Part shown: one piece after another, positions 24,527 to 37,964 of the stretch
How positions within the stretch are numbered: position 1 is the first letter of the stretch
How the letters are laid out: each line of letters opens with the position of its first letter
From: Chaenocephalus aceratus
Taxonomy: Eukaryota; Chordata; Actinopteri; Perciformes; Channichthyidae
Direction: 5' to 3'
Assembly (NCBI GenBank): GCA_023974075.1
Contig: CM043798.1
Span: 20,648,941-20,712,940, forward strand
Length of the DNA: 64,000 nucleotides
Position numbers and translations under genes: made by a program
The notes under the pieces: model-generated
What the model was told of the DNA's origin: nothing
The model's input: the letters and a program-made list of their open reading frames with translations, nothing else
The model's database searches: none

Positions 24527-24890
24527 TATGTGTAAATAAACATATATGCACATATAGGCTAAAGTTATATGTGCATATATGTGAAACGTATACAGTATGC
24601 ACATATATGTTTTACATATATGTGCATATATGTGCAACCTATATGTGCATATATGTGAAACCTATATGTGCATATGTGCATATATGTGAAACCTATATGT
24701 GCATATATGTGAAACCTATATGTGCATATACACTGCACCCATATATGTACATATATGTGTGTGCATATATGGATATATATGTACATATATGTTCAGAGAC
24801 ATATATGTAGGGGTCCAATTTCATATATGTCACATATATGTTGAAAATATATGTGACATATATTAAAAATATATATGTTCATATACTTTC
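24527..24890. repeat. ATATGTG-type tandem array, right block
   Basis: Between about 24640 and 24735 the unit is 23 bp (TATATGTGCATATATGTG plus AAACC), repeated four times with one expansion. Outside that it is degenerate. The core CACATATATGTG is self-complementary, so the array can form many hairpins. Confidence 0.85.
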
Positions 24891-26868
24891 TTTCCGTGTG
24901 GGTTATGTGATGAATCTGTTTCAACTATGCAAAAGTTGTTTAATACTTTCACTCTCATGAGCTAGACTTATACTGTTTTTAGTTTGTTGCAGTTAACATT
25001 GCCAACTTGCTTATGACATGAGTGTTGATCTCCCTTCAATCCCGAGGCCACAATTAGAACGTTCTTGCAAAAAGGCGCAATGACAGAAGCATGAAATTGA
25101 GGGTGTAGAAATGGAACGCCTTTACATATTGTGGTGCAACACAGCCTGCATGTAAAAACAGAAATCACTTTAAAACCACACACACAGTCAACAGAAAGCC
25201 AACAGGCTGTTTTAAAGACACACACACTCACACACCAAGGGTCTTCAGAGAGCCTTCTAACAAAACTGAGCAGCAGACCTGCACCTACACACACCGATGC
25301 ACAAACACAAAAACATTGACTTTATCCCCAAATACACCTCCCCAGTCTCACGCACACCTGTGCAGTTGTACACAAACCGCTGAGGTGTGTGTCTTCCTCC
25401 CTGGTTTTCTTCAGGTCTAATTAAAGAGTGAGCTGCTCACCAGAGGGGCTGATGACACATAAGGGTGTTTAATTAATATTCGGAAGAAGCTACATGCCGT
25501 GGTAGTGGCTGCTACCGGCTGCTGGAGAACCATGAGAGGGAACAAAGAAGAAGAGAGAAACAGGAAAAGTTCAAGCAGGATGAGTTATTTGAGGACATGT
25601 ATCAAGCAGATGAAAGAGAGGAGTAATATATTTGGCTATATTTGATTAAAAAGAGAGAAGTTTGCAATGTATTGAGGTCATAACATCAACCTTAATGCTC
25701 TGATAAGAGTAAGAGTCTTCAGCATGCTCACGCTATGTGAGGCTGTACTCAGGCACAGCTGTGATGCGATCTAAATGCTAACATGAGCTTGCTAAAATGC
25801 TCACAATTACAATGTTAACATGCTGATATTTAGCAGTTTTATGGTGTACCATGTTGACATCTTAAATTAGCATGCCGACATTTTCCAATTAGCACTGAAC
25901 AAAAGAACAACTGAGGCTGATGGGAGTGTCATTAGTTCGGCAGGTTATCAATCATACAGTCATAGAGTATTGGACAAAAGGAAATTGGCCTGATGGGGAA
26001 AGATGAAAAGTCACAGAAGTTAATACAGTTGATCCTGAGAGGAATATTAAAGTCTGTAATACACTTTGTGGCAATTCATCCAAAAGTTATGGAGATATTT
26101 CAGTCTGCACCGAAGGGATGGATCGTCCAACCAATGGACTAACATTGCCACTAGCAAAGCAAAATACCATCCTCATCAGCAAACTATGTGAAACCAAATG
26201 TACAATCTACTATACCATTTTAAAGAAGCACTTTTGGAAGAAAATAAGCTAATCAATTATGGGTAAGACATCAGCAAACAACGTTCTATTATCACCTGGC
26301 AGACATGAAGCAACAAGACATTCATTTAGTGGGTAAAAGCTAAGGACTACTGCAAGTTGGGGATAATTCTCTCACGATGTGCAACTACAAGCAACCTTGT
26401 TCACTAGACATATAGTCACTTGATTTACTGTTAATCTAAAAAATATTGATTTGCAGAGCTTTAACATGTTACACTACACAACAACACCCGGTTGACATTT
26501 GACCCAAGACACAACATAGAGACCTTAAAACCTTGATGACGTCAAATGTTGTCTTCAATGCCTGTTCTGTTACTTTGTTTTCCCGGTGGGAGCTATCGCC
26601 CTCACTGAATGCAACAAAAGTATAAAACAGTAAAAGTGAGGAAAAAGGAAAATGGTATGTGAGGGGAAAACAGAGAGATTGCATTGAACGAACAAGAAGG
26701 AGAGAAAAAGAGAAGGGATGGAACAAAAATGAAAAGAGAGAGAGTGTGTAAAATCACTCATGACCAGCAGTGCCGTAGAGGAAACTGTGTGGTGAGGCTA
26801 ATGAATTGTTCTGCAGGAAGCATTTTCATTTGTGTGCTCACACAGCACAAAGCTACTGGAGGGGAGCT
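24891..26868. other. Non-genic DNA
   Basis: No gene is recognised. A TAATTA-rich patch at 25410-25480 could be a conserved non-coding element, but nothing here proves it. Confidence 0.5.
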
Positions 26869-26925
26869 GTGCGTGTGCGTGTGCGTGTGCGTGTGCGTGT
26901 GCGTGTGCGTGTGCGTGTGCGCGTG

Positions 26926-26972
<47 letters not shown>
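26869..26972. repeat. (GTGTGC)n/(GT)n compound microsatellite
   Basis: About ten GTGTGC hexamers run into a GT run to 26972. Overlapping ORFs are repeat read-through. Confidence 0.97.
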
Positions 26973-26975
<3 letters not shown>

Positions 26976-28101
26976 GCAGTTGCGTAAAGCTTGGGATGAA
27001 GGGGCTGAGCTTACACATCCCTCATTCATGATTATTTATTTTTTTAACAGCGTGAGCAAAGCTTATTTTGTGATAAATACTTATTCATTTCATGAATATA
27101 TCTGGATTATTCAAAACGCTAAACATTGCCAGGCACTTTATTTAAGGTTATGAAAATGTTTCCTTAAAAACACTGTGCCGAAATGCAACTCCACAGAGCT
27201 CTTATTTACTGTTAGTCTCAACCTCCCATATATGCTTAGTTCATTCTTCTACATAACCTTCACTTATTTTCTTTCAGGTGATAGCATGTTTTCTCTTGAC
27301 GTCTTCTTGTCACAAGAAACGAGAAACTCAATGCTCTCCTCTTGGGAAAAAGTCGCACAATGCTGTGAATCATCACAAAGTCTCCTGAGTCAAGGTGCTT
27401 TATAAACGTGTATGTGTATGTCTTATAGTATACTTCATATGCCCCCTGCCCCTGTGTTGTGCTTTATTCACACCATTATGTCAGCACTCTTGTAACAAAA
27501 GCACAGAGGTGTTATTTAACTTTCATAAAAATATCTTAGATTACCGTAGATAGGTCAGATGGGAACGTACAAGTAGAGAATATAAGTGTTTTACACAGAA
27601 CTATGCAGTACCTGCTTAGCCTCCGTCTGCCCTCAGGCCTCTAACTCTGATCAGTACAGAATGCAACAATAGTGATTCAATAATGAAAACTCCTAAATCA
27701 ATTCGATGTTCAATGTATGGGTCTGTTCTCACTGTCCTGCCAAATAAAATACAGGTGCTGATACAATTGTCTATACTGTAGCTCGAGGAAATACTCTTCT
27801 TTATACCTTAAAGCTTCTCCCCTGCCATTTCGCTGACACAAAGCTTTATTGAATATTAAAGACGTAATGTTTAACTCTCATCCAGGCCGACTCTGCCTTC
27901 AATAAATGTTTGTTGATTTTCCCGAGGCGTAGCTTTAAAAAAAAGCATATCAAAGTTATTCAAATACAAACTGCTTCAATTATGTTCATTATGCCTATTA
28001 TGTTGTAAATACAAATCCATACTACACACACCACACGTATAGAAAAGGACTCACACAAATGCTTAAAAGTTTCTCTTGCGAAAACTGTCTTGCCTCCTCT
28101 T
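26973..28101. other. Non-genic DNA
   Basis: Nothing supportable was found. Confidence 0.5.
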
Positions 28102-28138
28102 CACACACACACACACACACACACATTCTCTCTCTCTC
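28102..28138. repeat. (CA)n then (TC)n microsatellite
   Basis: Twelve CA units are followed by a short TC run. Confidence 0.95.
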
Positions 28139-28710
28139 GGCAGCTCTGCCAGGAGGCTGCGAGCCGCTCCATCCTCCTGTATAGCTTTATTTGTTTTGTC
28201 ATGAAAGCACATTTTTGAAAACTGACACTTGCCGTAACGAGCATCTGTTTTCGCCATCTGTGGGCTATGCAAATGAAGCCAATGAATATTCAGACAGGAC
28301 TCAGTTTAGAGGCACAAGTCCTCAGGCTCGCTTACAGTTGGTGGAGAGAATCATGTGGACCATTGGGACGAAGGGAAAAAAGGGAAGTAAATCTTCCTAC
28401 CCCTGCTCTCTCTCCCCATCCTTTCTTTTTCAGTTTATGCGGACATATGCTAAATGAAAGCTCTGCTAATTTGGAACAATTTATGAGCTGACAGACGTCT
28501 GCTTTAGTCATCCACTCCCGGGGACATCTGATCTACCTGTCCTGCGTGCAGAAAAACAGTTTACTCCGACTGCTGTGGGTGTGTCTCCCTATAATCTGTT
28601 ATTTAGCTTTAACTCTCTGACTTCTTTATCCTTATAGCTCAACTATCCACCTTCATATTCTCTTAGTTTCCTTCCACCTGTGTTTTCTCCTTTCCCCCTT
28701 CTTGCTGTTT
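28139..28710. other. Non-genic DNA
   Basis: No gene is recognised. An octamer ATGCAAAT lies at about 28267, of unknown significance. Confidence 0.45.
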
Positions 28711-28894
28711 ACATTACATGTCATTTGTTAGACGCTTTTATCCAAAGCGACTTACATACATTCAGTACTGTGGGCAATCTGAGGTGAAGTGTCTTTCCCA
28801 GGGACACAACGACATGCTGACTGCCGTGGGACTCAAACTTGCTATGCCCTGATTCGAAGTCCAGCACACTATCTACTGAGCCACAGCCTCCCCG
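28711..28894 (-). mobile_element. tRNA-derived SINE with an L2-type LINE tail
   Basis: Read on the minus strand the element starts GGGGAGGCTGTGGCTCAGTA, giving a box A-like TGGCTCAGTAGATAG. About 35 bases later comes a box B-like GTTTGAGTCCC, the internal RNA polymerase III promoter of a tRNA. A middle region of about 60 bases follows. The end carries TGTAAGTCGCTTTGGATAAA, the L2/UnaL2-type 3' hairpin, then ACATGTAATGT. The same tail closes the LINE at 59952-62558, so that LINE family is the likely source of the machinery that copied this SINE. Confidence 0.88.
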
Positions 28895-31800
28895 TTTCAC
28901 TTCGATTCTTTGTTGCCACTGTTTTTATCACATCTTATTCTTTCTTTCCGCTTCCACCCACTTTTCAACCTCTTTTCCTCTCTTCACTTTCTCCCTATTC
29001 CATGAATAATTCAAAAGCGTTTCAGAACGATAATGGGAAATTAGAGATGAGCCTGTGTGTCTGTGTGTCTGTGTGTTCGTGTGTTTGTGCGAGATTAGTT
29101 GATTCATGCCAGCCAGGAGTAAAGGGCTCTTTATCCATATAAATGATGTCAATAAAGTGACACTTCTGTTTAAAGTTGCGAAGTGAAGACGAGTGACAGT
29201 CGATTTAGTCGTCTCGGGATGATGGAGTAATGATTACCATTCAGTTGTTATGTCAACATTATCGCCAACTGCCATTTGGGCTATCACTCAGTCAAATTAT
29301 TTCTGGGGAAGTTTAGCAAAACTGGTGCAATAATGGCAGGAGGCAGTTAACTGAGGCCGATTTGAAGGGCTGCTAATTTACTTCATCCTATGGACCTTTA
29401 CAATGTACAGTATTCATAATGGCTTCTGATCATAATGTTATACTCTAAAAGATGTTTAACTGATTCTTGATTTCTCTAATGGATCTACTTTGTTGTTTAA
29501 AGCACCCTTTATATTTCCAAAAGGCACCTACATAGTGAAAGACCACCAATAATACAATATCTTTACTGAGACCCAAAAACTGAAGGTTTAAAAGTAGAAA
29601 TTCCCTTTCAAATACAATATACTCATACAATATAAATCTGATTGTAGCACAACCCGGCAAAGTGTAAGAATGGTGATATCAATACTTTTATCCCTGACAG
29701 TGATGATGACAATCAAGCAGCATCGAAAATGACTCATGACTTCCCCACAGATTTTTTTTCTTGATGTCCATGACTTTGAACACACACAACTTTAAACATG
29801 GCGAACCAATAGAGAAATTATATTGTTGGTGCTGCTAGGTGGAACTGTGAAAAAGAGGCAAGGTCAGAGTCATTGTTAACGTATTTCTGACCAAGCATAA
29901 TATTAAATAGCCATTGTTTGTTAACCTTCCTGTTCATGGAAGTCGAGCACATCCTTCACAACAACATACTGCGTGGTTGGATTGATCAGGGAGTAAACTC
30001 TGCATAGAAGTATTTTCACTTTAGTAGCTAAAACTTATTTGTTTACTGTAAAGGCTGTCTTGACCCATGGCCAGTTTAGTAGCTTATATTGTTCTTGACT
30101 TATGCCCACCAAAATATAAAGATACATTCTAGTATTTTCCCTTTGAGACATTGACTATTTTAGTTTAGACTATATGGCTGTTGATGCTAGCAGATTATGT
30201 CTCAGTACCTGATATTAAAACTATTTACATGGCTAGAATAGTTTCATAAACTATAAGTCTTGCTTTGCTGATGTTTGCTACACCACTCAGTATCAGAAAC
30301 ATGCAGTAAATTGAAGCAGCAAGCGTAAAAAAAATGTTGTTTAATTGTGCGTACAAGTCAAATCACACTGTAACCCAGTCCCAAAACTGACAAGAGGAAT
30401 CTATTTATGTTGGATTCTCAATTGAAGATGAGTCTATTTTAGTGGCTGCTCTGAAGGGCTGTCATTGAAATGTTTTGTGTAATTGTGCATACAGCTCTCT
30501 GTGCTACCCTGCTCCTGCATTACCCATGTTCCCAGAGGTGACAGCAGAGTGCATTTCTATCTGCTCTTACTCTCTGAATGGAAGATAACTTTCCTCTATT
30601 GGCTGATTTGGAGTGCTGCAGCTCTTCATGCTCCTTCAGGGCTTCATTTAACTAACTAACAGCCTAGGCCACGCAAATCCATCCAGCTGGAGGTGAACCA
30701 CAGTGCAAGCAGCTGTCAGCTGCAAACTGGCCTCCGTCCCGGGGAATCCCAGGGCAGCAGCAGGCAGAGGGACTATCACAGGGAAACTGACCTGGGGGGC
30801 TTTGTGACACTGAAAAGCATCTCCTTCTCCCCTTGTGATAGAGGAGAGATGGGGATGAAGAGTGAGCAGTGCTGACGGGGAAATCAATATTCTTGCAAGA
30901 GAGAAATGTTTTCAAAGTCAAAATACCCAAAGACTTTATGGCACATGGCTGACATTAACAACCTATGATTTCATTTCTTCAAAAATCAACAGCTTGTGTG
31001 ACATTGCTATCAGCTTCATGTCAAGGTGTTGAAATGTAACTGGAGCAGGGCAAACAACACACCAATATTCCTCAGTATGCACTGCTATATTTATATGATG
31101 TGTTTTTCAGCTGAACGGAAACAAACATCAACACAGCCTCAACAACAGACTGACAGGTCTTATTCAAACCGTATACATTAGAATAGAATAGAATAGAATT
31201 GCAGGCAACTACTACTGACATTTGGACCGCCATCATGTGAAATGTTTGGATGCTTCAGATGCAACAATGATAGCAAAGAAGACATTTGTACTCAAAAGCC
31301 AATAGCTGTATGAAGTGCTCAGGAAGTGTATCAGACATACTTCTTCATACTTAACATTGTACCAGCGAATGGACATCTGCTCCTTCACATGAGAGATGCA
31401 CGTACACTTTCATTACATGAGACAATGATTTCTGACAAGCTGCTTACATCATGAATTGCTTTCCTGCTCCCACATCTGCAGTCTATCTACTACACTTTAA
31501 GTTTACTTCCATTAACCCAGGAGAGGTTAAGTAAAGATACAACAGCTGTCTCAGGATGACAACATCACACTTAAGCAGGTGAGACAGAGACATCTGTCAG
31601 GATAAAAGGCTTTGGCTTCAGAGTAGGAACACACGTGTGCATACACACCCACACACACACACTTGTCCTCAGACGTTCATCTCTCAGGTGATGGAAAGAG
31701 GGCCTTACCTACTACTCCACTGTTTCAGAACCAAAGCCTCATCCATTCTGGCATGAAGACACCTGCACACACACATTTCTTTTGTTTTTGTTTCACATAG

Positions 31801-33159
31801 CCTTCTCTCACAACCACATTGTGTCCTCAGAGTGAAGGAGTTCCTATGCAAGGTCCATAACAACCCCTGGATGAACTTCTCAGGCTTCCATACCTTTCTA
31901 CCATAAAGCTGTGCATAGGCCTGCAGGCTGCGCTCGTAAAAGAAACCTGCAGTGCTACCTCATCAATGCCACAGTCACAGAGCTGCACATACAGCCACCA
32001 TTTAAAGTCTCTTCTTTTATACCTGCAATACTGCACTGCTGTCATAAATACCTTCAACATCACACGAGATGCCAGGGCAGACATCAGAAATAGATTACAT
32101 TGCATATTTTAGATTCAACTGGTTTTGGAAAGAAATAGGCCTTGCGAGACTCGCTGGTTGACGACATATCCTGAAATTTAACATTTAAAGGCCAATGAAT
32201 AACCTGAACAATCTAGTGAGAGTTTTGCAAATCTAGACAATAATGTTTTTTTAAACAGAAGGGGTTTTTGTTATCGTTTTTGATGGTGTTTTGCTCGCAT
32301 CATCTGCAAAAACGGCTCTGTCCAATCAGGGACCAAGACGTAAGAATGAGAAGAAATTAAATGTTTTATTTTGTATTCAACCGTATAAAGAGCAAATATG
32401 TGTTGAGTTTTTTTTCATTATTATTTAACCTGACCCTTTTTCTTTTGTAGTGTTAGTGACCAGTTTATTCAGTTCAAAAGGATTTCCAAAATGTGGCTGT
32501 TTTTCATGCTGGGGTGCAGGACACCCCTCCCTTTTCTGCTCAGTAGGGAAAGACAGCCGGCTGCATGTGTCCCATACTTTATTAAATATCCAACTGAACT
32601 ACTCAGGAATATAAAATTATCTCGTACTGTCACTCAGGCATTAAATCATAACTTCTGTTAGAGATTGGAAGAGCTGAGAGAGATACAAAAATTATACACC
32701 AATATAACATTAATTCCCTGGTATGACAATCATTTAAATTCAAAATGTACATTGTCTTACATTGATTCATCATCAATTCAAAGCGCATCAAGAGATTACC
32801 AAAAACCAAATTGCCTCATATTTTCCTCTCTTTCACAATCATGATTTAAACATAAAACCACCACATGAGGATATTTCTGTAAGAGATGTATATTCATGCA
32901 CCCTCTGCCTATCTGTCGGAGCGCAGCTCATCAAAATGTGTCAGTAATTAATCTAATAAGGTAAAACATGATTTTACTGAACAGTACATTAAGTCCTTCC
33001 TCATCTTTTTTTTCTTACTGAGTGAAGCAGTGGCAAGGAGCCTGGTTATCATTAGTCAAAAGTACATTATTCATCATTTAAAATCTTTAAAGCTTTAGAT
33101 GAATATAGATGAGACCCCCGTGAAACTGAATTCAAACGCTGCCATCCTGAGAGGGATGC
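28895..33159. other. Non-genic DNA with minor simple repeats
   Basis: TGTGTGTC-type simple repeats lie near 29053-29088, an (AGAAT)n run near 31180-31199 and a CA run near 31650. No gene, RNA gene or clear element is seen. Frames at 30648-30930 are GC-rich but lack recognisable domains. Confidence 0.5.
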
Positions 33160-33261
33160 AATACACTGCAAAAATAAAGTGTCCCTGTCTTGACAATGAT
33201 TTTATAGTATTGCACTTTAAAACATCTGCAAAGGATGACAAGTTATTTTTTGCAGTGTATT
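33160..33261. mobile_element. MITE-like element with ACACTGCAAAAA ends
   Basis: ATACACTGCAAAAATAA at the left is mirrored by TTATTTTTTGCAGTGTAT at the right, giving a TIR of about 17 bp around roughly 65 bp of unique DNA. The TSD is not clear. Confidence 0.7.
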
Positions 33262-33653
33262 TTTCCATTCCCCAGTTGCTGGATCAGAGGTAATCTGCAT
33301 GTGTTACAGGTCCCACTTAATATTTTTAATGATGCAAACATAATTAGCATTTAGAGATGTTTAAATAGAAAGCTTTGCCCCTAGCGTCTATTGAAATTAG
33401 ACAAATATCCGCAGTCAGCTCCTGAAGGTATTTCTTCTCTTCTTCTTTATTAATTATCCCCCCCACCCCCCTTTTGCTCCATGTACCTCTTTAAAATATA
33501 TGATAGGAATGAGTCAAATCAAACAATGTTTCATGATTAACATTTTTTATGTTAATGAAAAAATATAAATAAAAATACACTTAAAATATAAGGTGTCCGG
33601 ATGTTAAGTCCTCAGCAAATCTGTAGTTTGTACTGGTTTTACACAATGCTACT
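33262..33653. other. Non-genic DNA
   Basis: Nothing recognised. Confidence 0.45.
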
Positions 33654-33735
33654 ATTACATTACATGTTACTTGTTAAACGCTTTAATCCAAAACGAATTT
33701 CCCCATACACATACATGGTAAAAAAAAAAAAAAGT
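33654..33735 (-). mobile_element. Degenerate SINE/LINE 3' tail
   Basis: ACGCTTTAATCCAAAACGA is a mutated copy of the hairpin tail seen at 28731-28752, preceded by the same ACATTACATGT motif. Only the tail remains. Confidence 0.65.
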
Positions 33736-34959
33736 GGGGGCTTTGCGCATGCAGGTTTGCATCAGAGTGAACCTATCTCTCGCTCTGACATCTGGAAACC
33801 GAAAAGCAGGTTTATTGCTTATGGATTATTAGAAATAATTTCAAAGGGACACAGACACATTGGATTAACCTATGGATTAACTTCAGCAGCGTTTTTATTG
33901 TTTTAATGCCATTGAAGACCACTTTTGACCAGACAACGACACAGGTAAACCATGTTAGCGTTTTTAGCTACCTACTAGCTACTGTTTTTGTTTATAAAGT
34001 CGCGAGTTCTTATCATATAGTGATAATGTATGTACCCATCGATTCTGTGTCATCTCATGATGCAAATCAATGTGTTGGATGTGTAGAAAGGATAAATAAT
34101 AAGGTTTTATGATTGAGTTTCGGTGCAGTAATCTGTTAGCATTTTCCGCTCATTGCTAATTCAGAGGCTCAGCGTTAGAATTGTGGGTTTTTAAAATTGT
34201 TTTAAAAAAAAGATGAGTTTCTTCCCGTTACATGGATATAAAACATTCATAGTTTATTAAATGTTAAGATGCCCTCAGACACTGTTTCCTGCAAGATGTT
34301 GCGGGAGGGCCACCGTACCGGGGTCTCTCGGACTTAACAGGTTAAATGTTAACCTATTATTTGAGTTTTTAAATGCAATGAAAAACTCAAATAATTTGCT
34401 TCGCCACCAACCTTTATCTATTGCTATTTATTTTATTGAAAGACCCACAAGTGGCATAAAAGTATATACTTCATGTGTGACTTTTAAAATATTATTTTTT
34501 GTTTAAAATTGGAGCTATACGTTTCCACCAAAGACGTATTAGGGTGGCAATGTGGCAATGTGCTCTAATTTCTTCTTTTTCCGGCTTTGAGAGAATGTTC
34601 TGTGACATTCTCTCAGTCATTGCTATTTTCACAAGAAACAATTAAAATAATGTTGTCATTGTTATCAACTTCACTTCCTACCCACACATGTTTAAAATAA
34701 CTGGTAGCAACTTGACGTGCATTGGCCTTGCATGTGTGGTTTCATTAAATTAAAAACGTCTATTTGTAAAGACAATGCGTGAATGAATAACTGACCCTGA
34801 AACTCCATTTAAAACAGAGTTGATGTGACAACAGGTTGAATCTCACTTGGGAATGGGCCCAAACATAGGTTACATTTGAAATAAAATCACGACAGACCCA
34901 CAACAGCAGCTAATGAGCAGACTTTTATCGGAATATTAATGCTAAAGCAAAAGCCGCTT
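33736..34959. other. Non-genic DNA with a perfect hairpin
   Basis: No gene. At about 34358-34396 TTATTTGAGTTTTT is followed after about 10 bases by its reverse complement, giving a strong stem-loop. Confidence 0.45.
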
Positions 34960-35639
34960 TCACACCAAGTACTTTGCCGTACTTAGTTCCCAGCACTTAG
35001 TTCCCCCATGGAACTAAAGAGCAGATCGCGTTCATACCGGAATAAGTCCCTGAGGGAAGATTACGCAAATGAAGCCGCAGACGTCACTTCTTCTTCTTCT
35101 GCTTTGGGTTTACTGGCAGGCCGCAAACAACTTCACGGCGTATACTGCCACCCGAAGTCCCCGACCGGAAGTCCCCGGAGTTGGGGACAGGCTTCAGTAG
35201 AAGCTGCTGGGACTCCCAGAAGCTTCTACTGAAGCCTTCCGAGTAAGTCGCCAGAACACCGACACCTCCTCGTCACTCCAACGCTCCCATGTTTTTTTTT
35301 GTGTTGCCATAAGTAAGTCTCTCTCTGTTGGTGCGCTGGGCTAATGCTAATGCTAATAATGCTAATGCCAGCAAATACAATGGCGGCTTCACAAAACTTG
35401 TCAGAGTTTTACTGGGGCGTGGTTTGCAATTCGCCCAGCCAATCCGAAATTGTGTTGAACTCTGTTGTCGATTTGAACTACCCGTTTTGAAGATTTGATC
35501 CAGATTAAAGCTTGGATTTGATTTCCTGATCTGATCGGATATCAAAGTGATCCTAATCCTGTTTTTTGGTTTTGAACTACCCAAAATCCAAATCTGATCC
35601 GATCAGATAGGGATTAAAAGTTTTGAACTACTGGGCCCA
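34960..35639. repeat. Probable non-autonomous DNA element(s) with a long hairpin
   Basis: The start (GCTTTCACACCAAGTACTTT, then AGTTCC-rich text) resembles a common teleost non-autonomous transposon as I remember it. 35189-35205 (AGGCTTCAGTAGAAGCT) is the exact reverse complement of 35221-35237, with an extra CTGGGA/TCCCAG stem inside. The right part (35460-35639) is rich in GATC-type inverted motifs and GTTTTGAACTAC repeats. Boundaries are uncertain. Confidence 0.5.
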
Positions 35640-37931
35640 GGCCATCATCATGGACATCAACATCCCCATCCCCGCCCAAAAGCAAAAACGCACAATAACC
35701 TACAAAAATCTCAAATCCATCTCACCTTCAGCAATCACTGCCTCCATTACCTGCAAGATGTCTGTCTCCCCCCCCCACACTTTCTGAAAACCCATTTGAA
35801 CTTGTGGACTATTATAACAGCACCCTCTCCTTCTGTCTCAATGAACTGGCCCCCACAAAACAAAAAATGTCTCTTTCATACACTCCGCCCCCTGGTATAC
35901 CCCCGAACTTCGCCAAATGAAATCAAGGAAACATCAACTGGAACGTCAACACAAGAAAATCACATTAACAGTCCATCTACAAATCTACAAAGACTATCTC
36001 AGTACAGTAACGCATTCAAAGCAGCCCGGTCTAATTACTACTCACACCTCATTCAGTCTGGCTCCAGTAACCCCAAGCGTCTCTTCTCCACCATCAGCAA
36101 ACTTCTCAAACCCTGTGACAACGCCACCTCATATACACCACAGAACAGTGCATCTCCTTCCTCTCATTTTTCCAAATCGAAATCAGCAACATTTACAGCA
36201 ATCTGACCCCCTCATCAGCACCCCCCCACCTCCCCTCCTGGCTCCCCCCCTTCACCTCACAGCCCCTGTCCCACTTCTCCCCTGTGACCCCGATGCAACT
36301 GTCCAACTTCATGACCGGAATTAACTCCACCTGCACACTTGACCCAATGCCCTCCAAATGTGTTACAGAGAGCCTCCGTGCCATCTCCCAACTCATCGCC
36401 ACCATCATTAACTCCTCCCTCAGATCTGGATCAGTTCCCCCGTCTCTCAAACTGGCTGCTGTCACGCCCTTTCTCAAAAGACCTGGCTCACACCTGACAT
36501 CATGTCCAACTTCCGGCCCATCTCAAATCTCCCCTTTCTGTCAAAAATACTTGAACGTGTCGTTGCCCTCACAACTAAAATCCCACCTCAGCTCCAATGA
36601 CCTCTTTTAGCCATTTCAATCCGGTTTCCGATCAAAACACAGCACCGAAACAGCTCTTCCTCCTCTCCTCTAACTCCGGCAACCTGAACCTCCTCATCCT
36701 CCTCGACCTCACTGCAGCATTTGACACCATCAACCACACCATCCTGCTGTCCCTCCTCGAATCATCACTCAACATCACCAACACTGCACTCCCCTGGCTG
36801 AAATCCTACCTCACCGACAGCAATAACTGCACCTCCTCCACTGCTCCTCTGTCCCAAGGTGTCCCCCAGGGTTTGGTGCTTGGCCCCCCTTCTCTTTATC
36901 CACTATATGCTCCCCCTTGGCAAAATCATTAGTCGCCACAACCTTCAATTTCACTGCTACGCCGATGACATCCAACTTTATATCTCAACAAAAACCATCA
37001 CCCCCACAACACACTCCACTCTCACCAACTGTCTCTAGAAATAAAAGCATGGATCCAAACAAACTATCTCCAACTGAACAGTGCCAAATCAGACATCTTC
37101 ATCATCGGCCCCCCATCCCGTACCAAAGCCATCCAGAATTTCAACTTCACCATTGACAGCAACACTCTATCCCCCCCTCACATCTGCCACCTCGGAGTCA
37201 TCTTCGACAGTCAGCTCAAATTCAATCACCACATCGATCACATCACCAGGACTGCCTTTTTCCACCTCAAAAACATTGCCCGTCTCCGCCCATCACTCTC
37301 CTCCTCTGCTGCTGAATCCCTGATTCATGCATTCATCACTTCACGACTCGACTACTGCAATAGCATCCTTGTACAGCATACCATCCAACCTGATCAATAA
37401 ACTCCAACATATCCAGAACTCTGCTGCCCGCCTCCTCACCCACACCCGCTCCCGAGACCACATCACTCCCGTTCTCCAGAACCTCCACTGGCTCCCCGTC
37501 CGTCAAAGAATCGACTTCAAAGTCCTCTTCATTACTCACAAAGCCCTCAACAACCAGGCTCCCCCTACCTCACAGACCTGCTGCACCACCACCCCCTCCC
37601 GCTGCCTCCGTTCATCAGAAGCCAACTTCCTATCCATCCCCACCCGCATCAATCACCGGACCTGGGGGGGCAGAGCCTTCTTCGTCGCTGCCCCCTCCCT
37701 CAGGAACTCACTCCCACAACCCATCAAAGACTGCACTGACCTCACCACCTTCAAAGAACTTACGAAAACTCGCCTCTTCAATCTGGCTTTTAATGTGTGA
37801 ATGTTTTTGTATTGCTTGATTTTAATTTGACTTTAACTATATATATATATATATGTATTTGTTGTTCTTTTCTTTTCACTATATCTGTAAAGCGTCTTTG
37901 TAATAAATCTCTTATTATTATTATTATTATC
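35640..37931 (+). mobile_element. 5'-truncated L2-type LINE with (TTA)n tail
   Basis: The element starts inside the linker between endonuclease and RT (ITYKNLKSISPSA) and runs to a 3' end GTAAAGCGTCTTTGTAATAAA followed by (TTA)n at about 37912-37931. RT pieces occur in several frames: NYYSHLIQSGSSNPKRLFST (36030-36095), ISNLPFLSK, LDLTAAFDTINHTILL (about 36700-36750), [11 protein letters not shown] (about 36850), [14 protein letters not shown] text after a frame change, LGVIFDSQLKFNHH, TSRLDYCNSI, and QNSAARLLTHTRSRDHITPV with HWLPVRQRIDFKVL in the last 157-codon frame (37327-37800). Many frameshifts and stops make it a dead copy. Base composition is C-rich compared with the AT-rich LINE at 10.6 kb, so it is a different family. 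Confidence 0.88.
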
Positions 37932-37964
37932 ATTTCCCCATCCTCCCTTCCTATTTATATTTAC

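Noticed and set aside
24520..24810. 96-codon frame of CTYMHIYV-type repeats
   Set aside because: Translation of the ATATGTG satellite; open on both strands by composition.
28815..28894. A real tRNA gene
   Set aside because: Box A and B are tRNA-like but the cloverleaf is not maintained and a SINE body and LINE tail follow.
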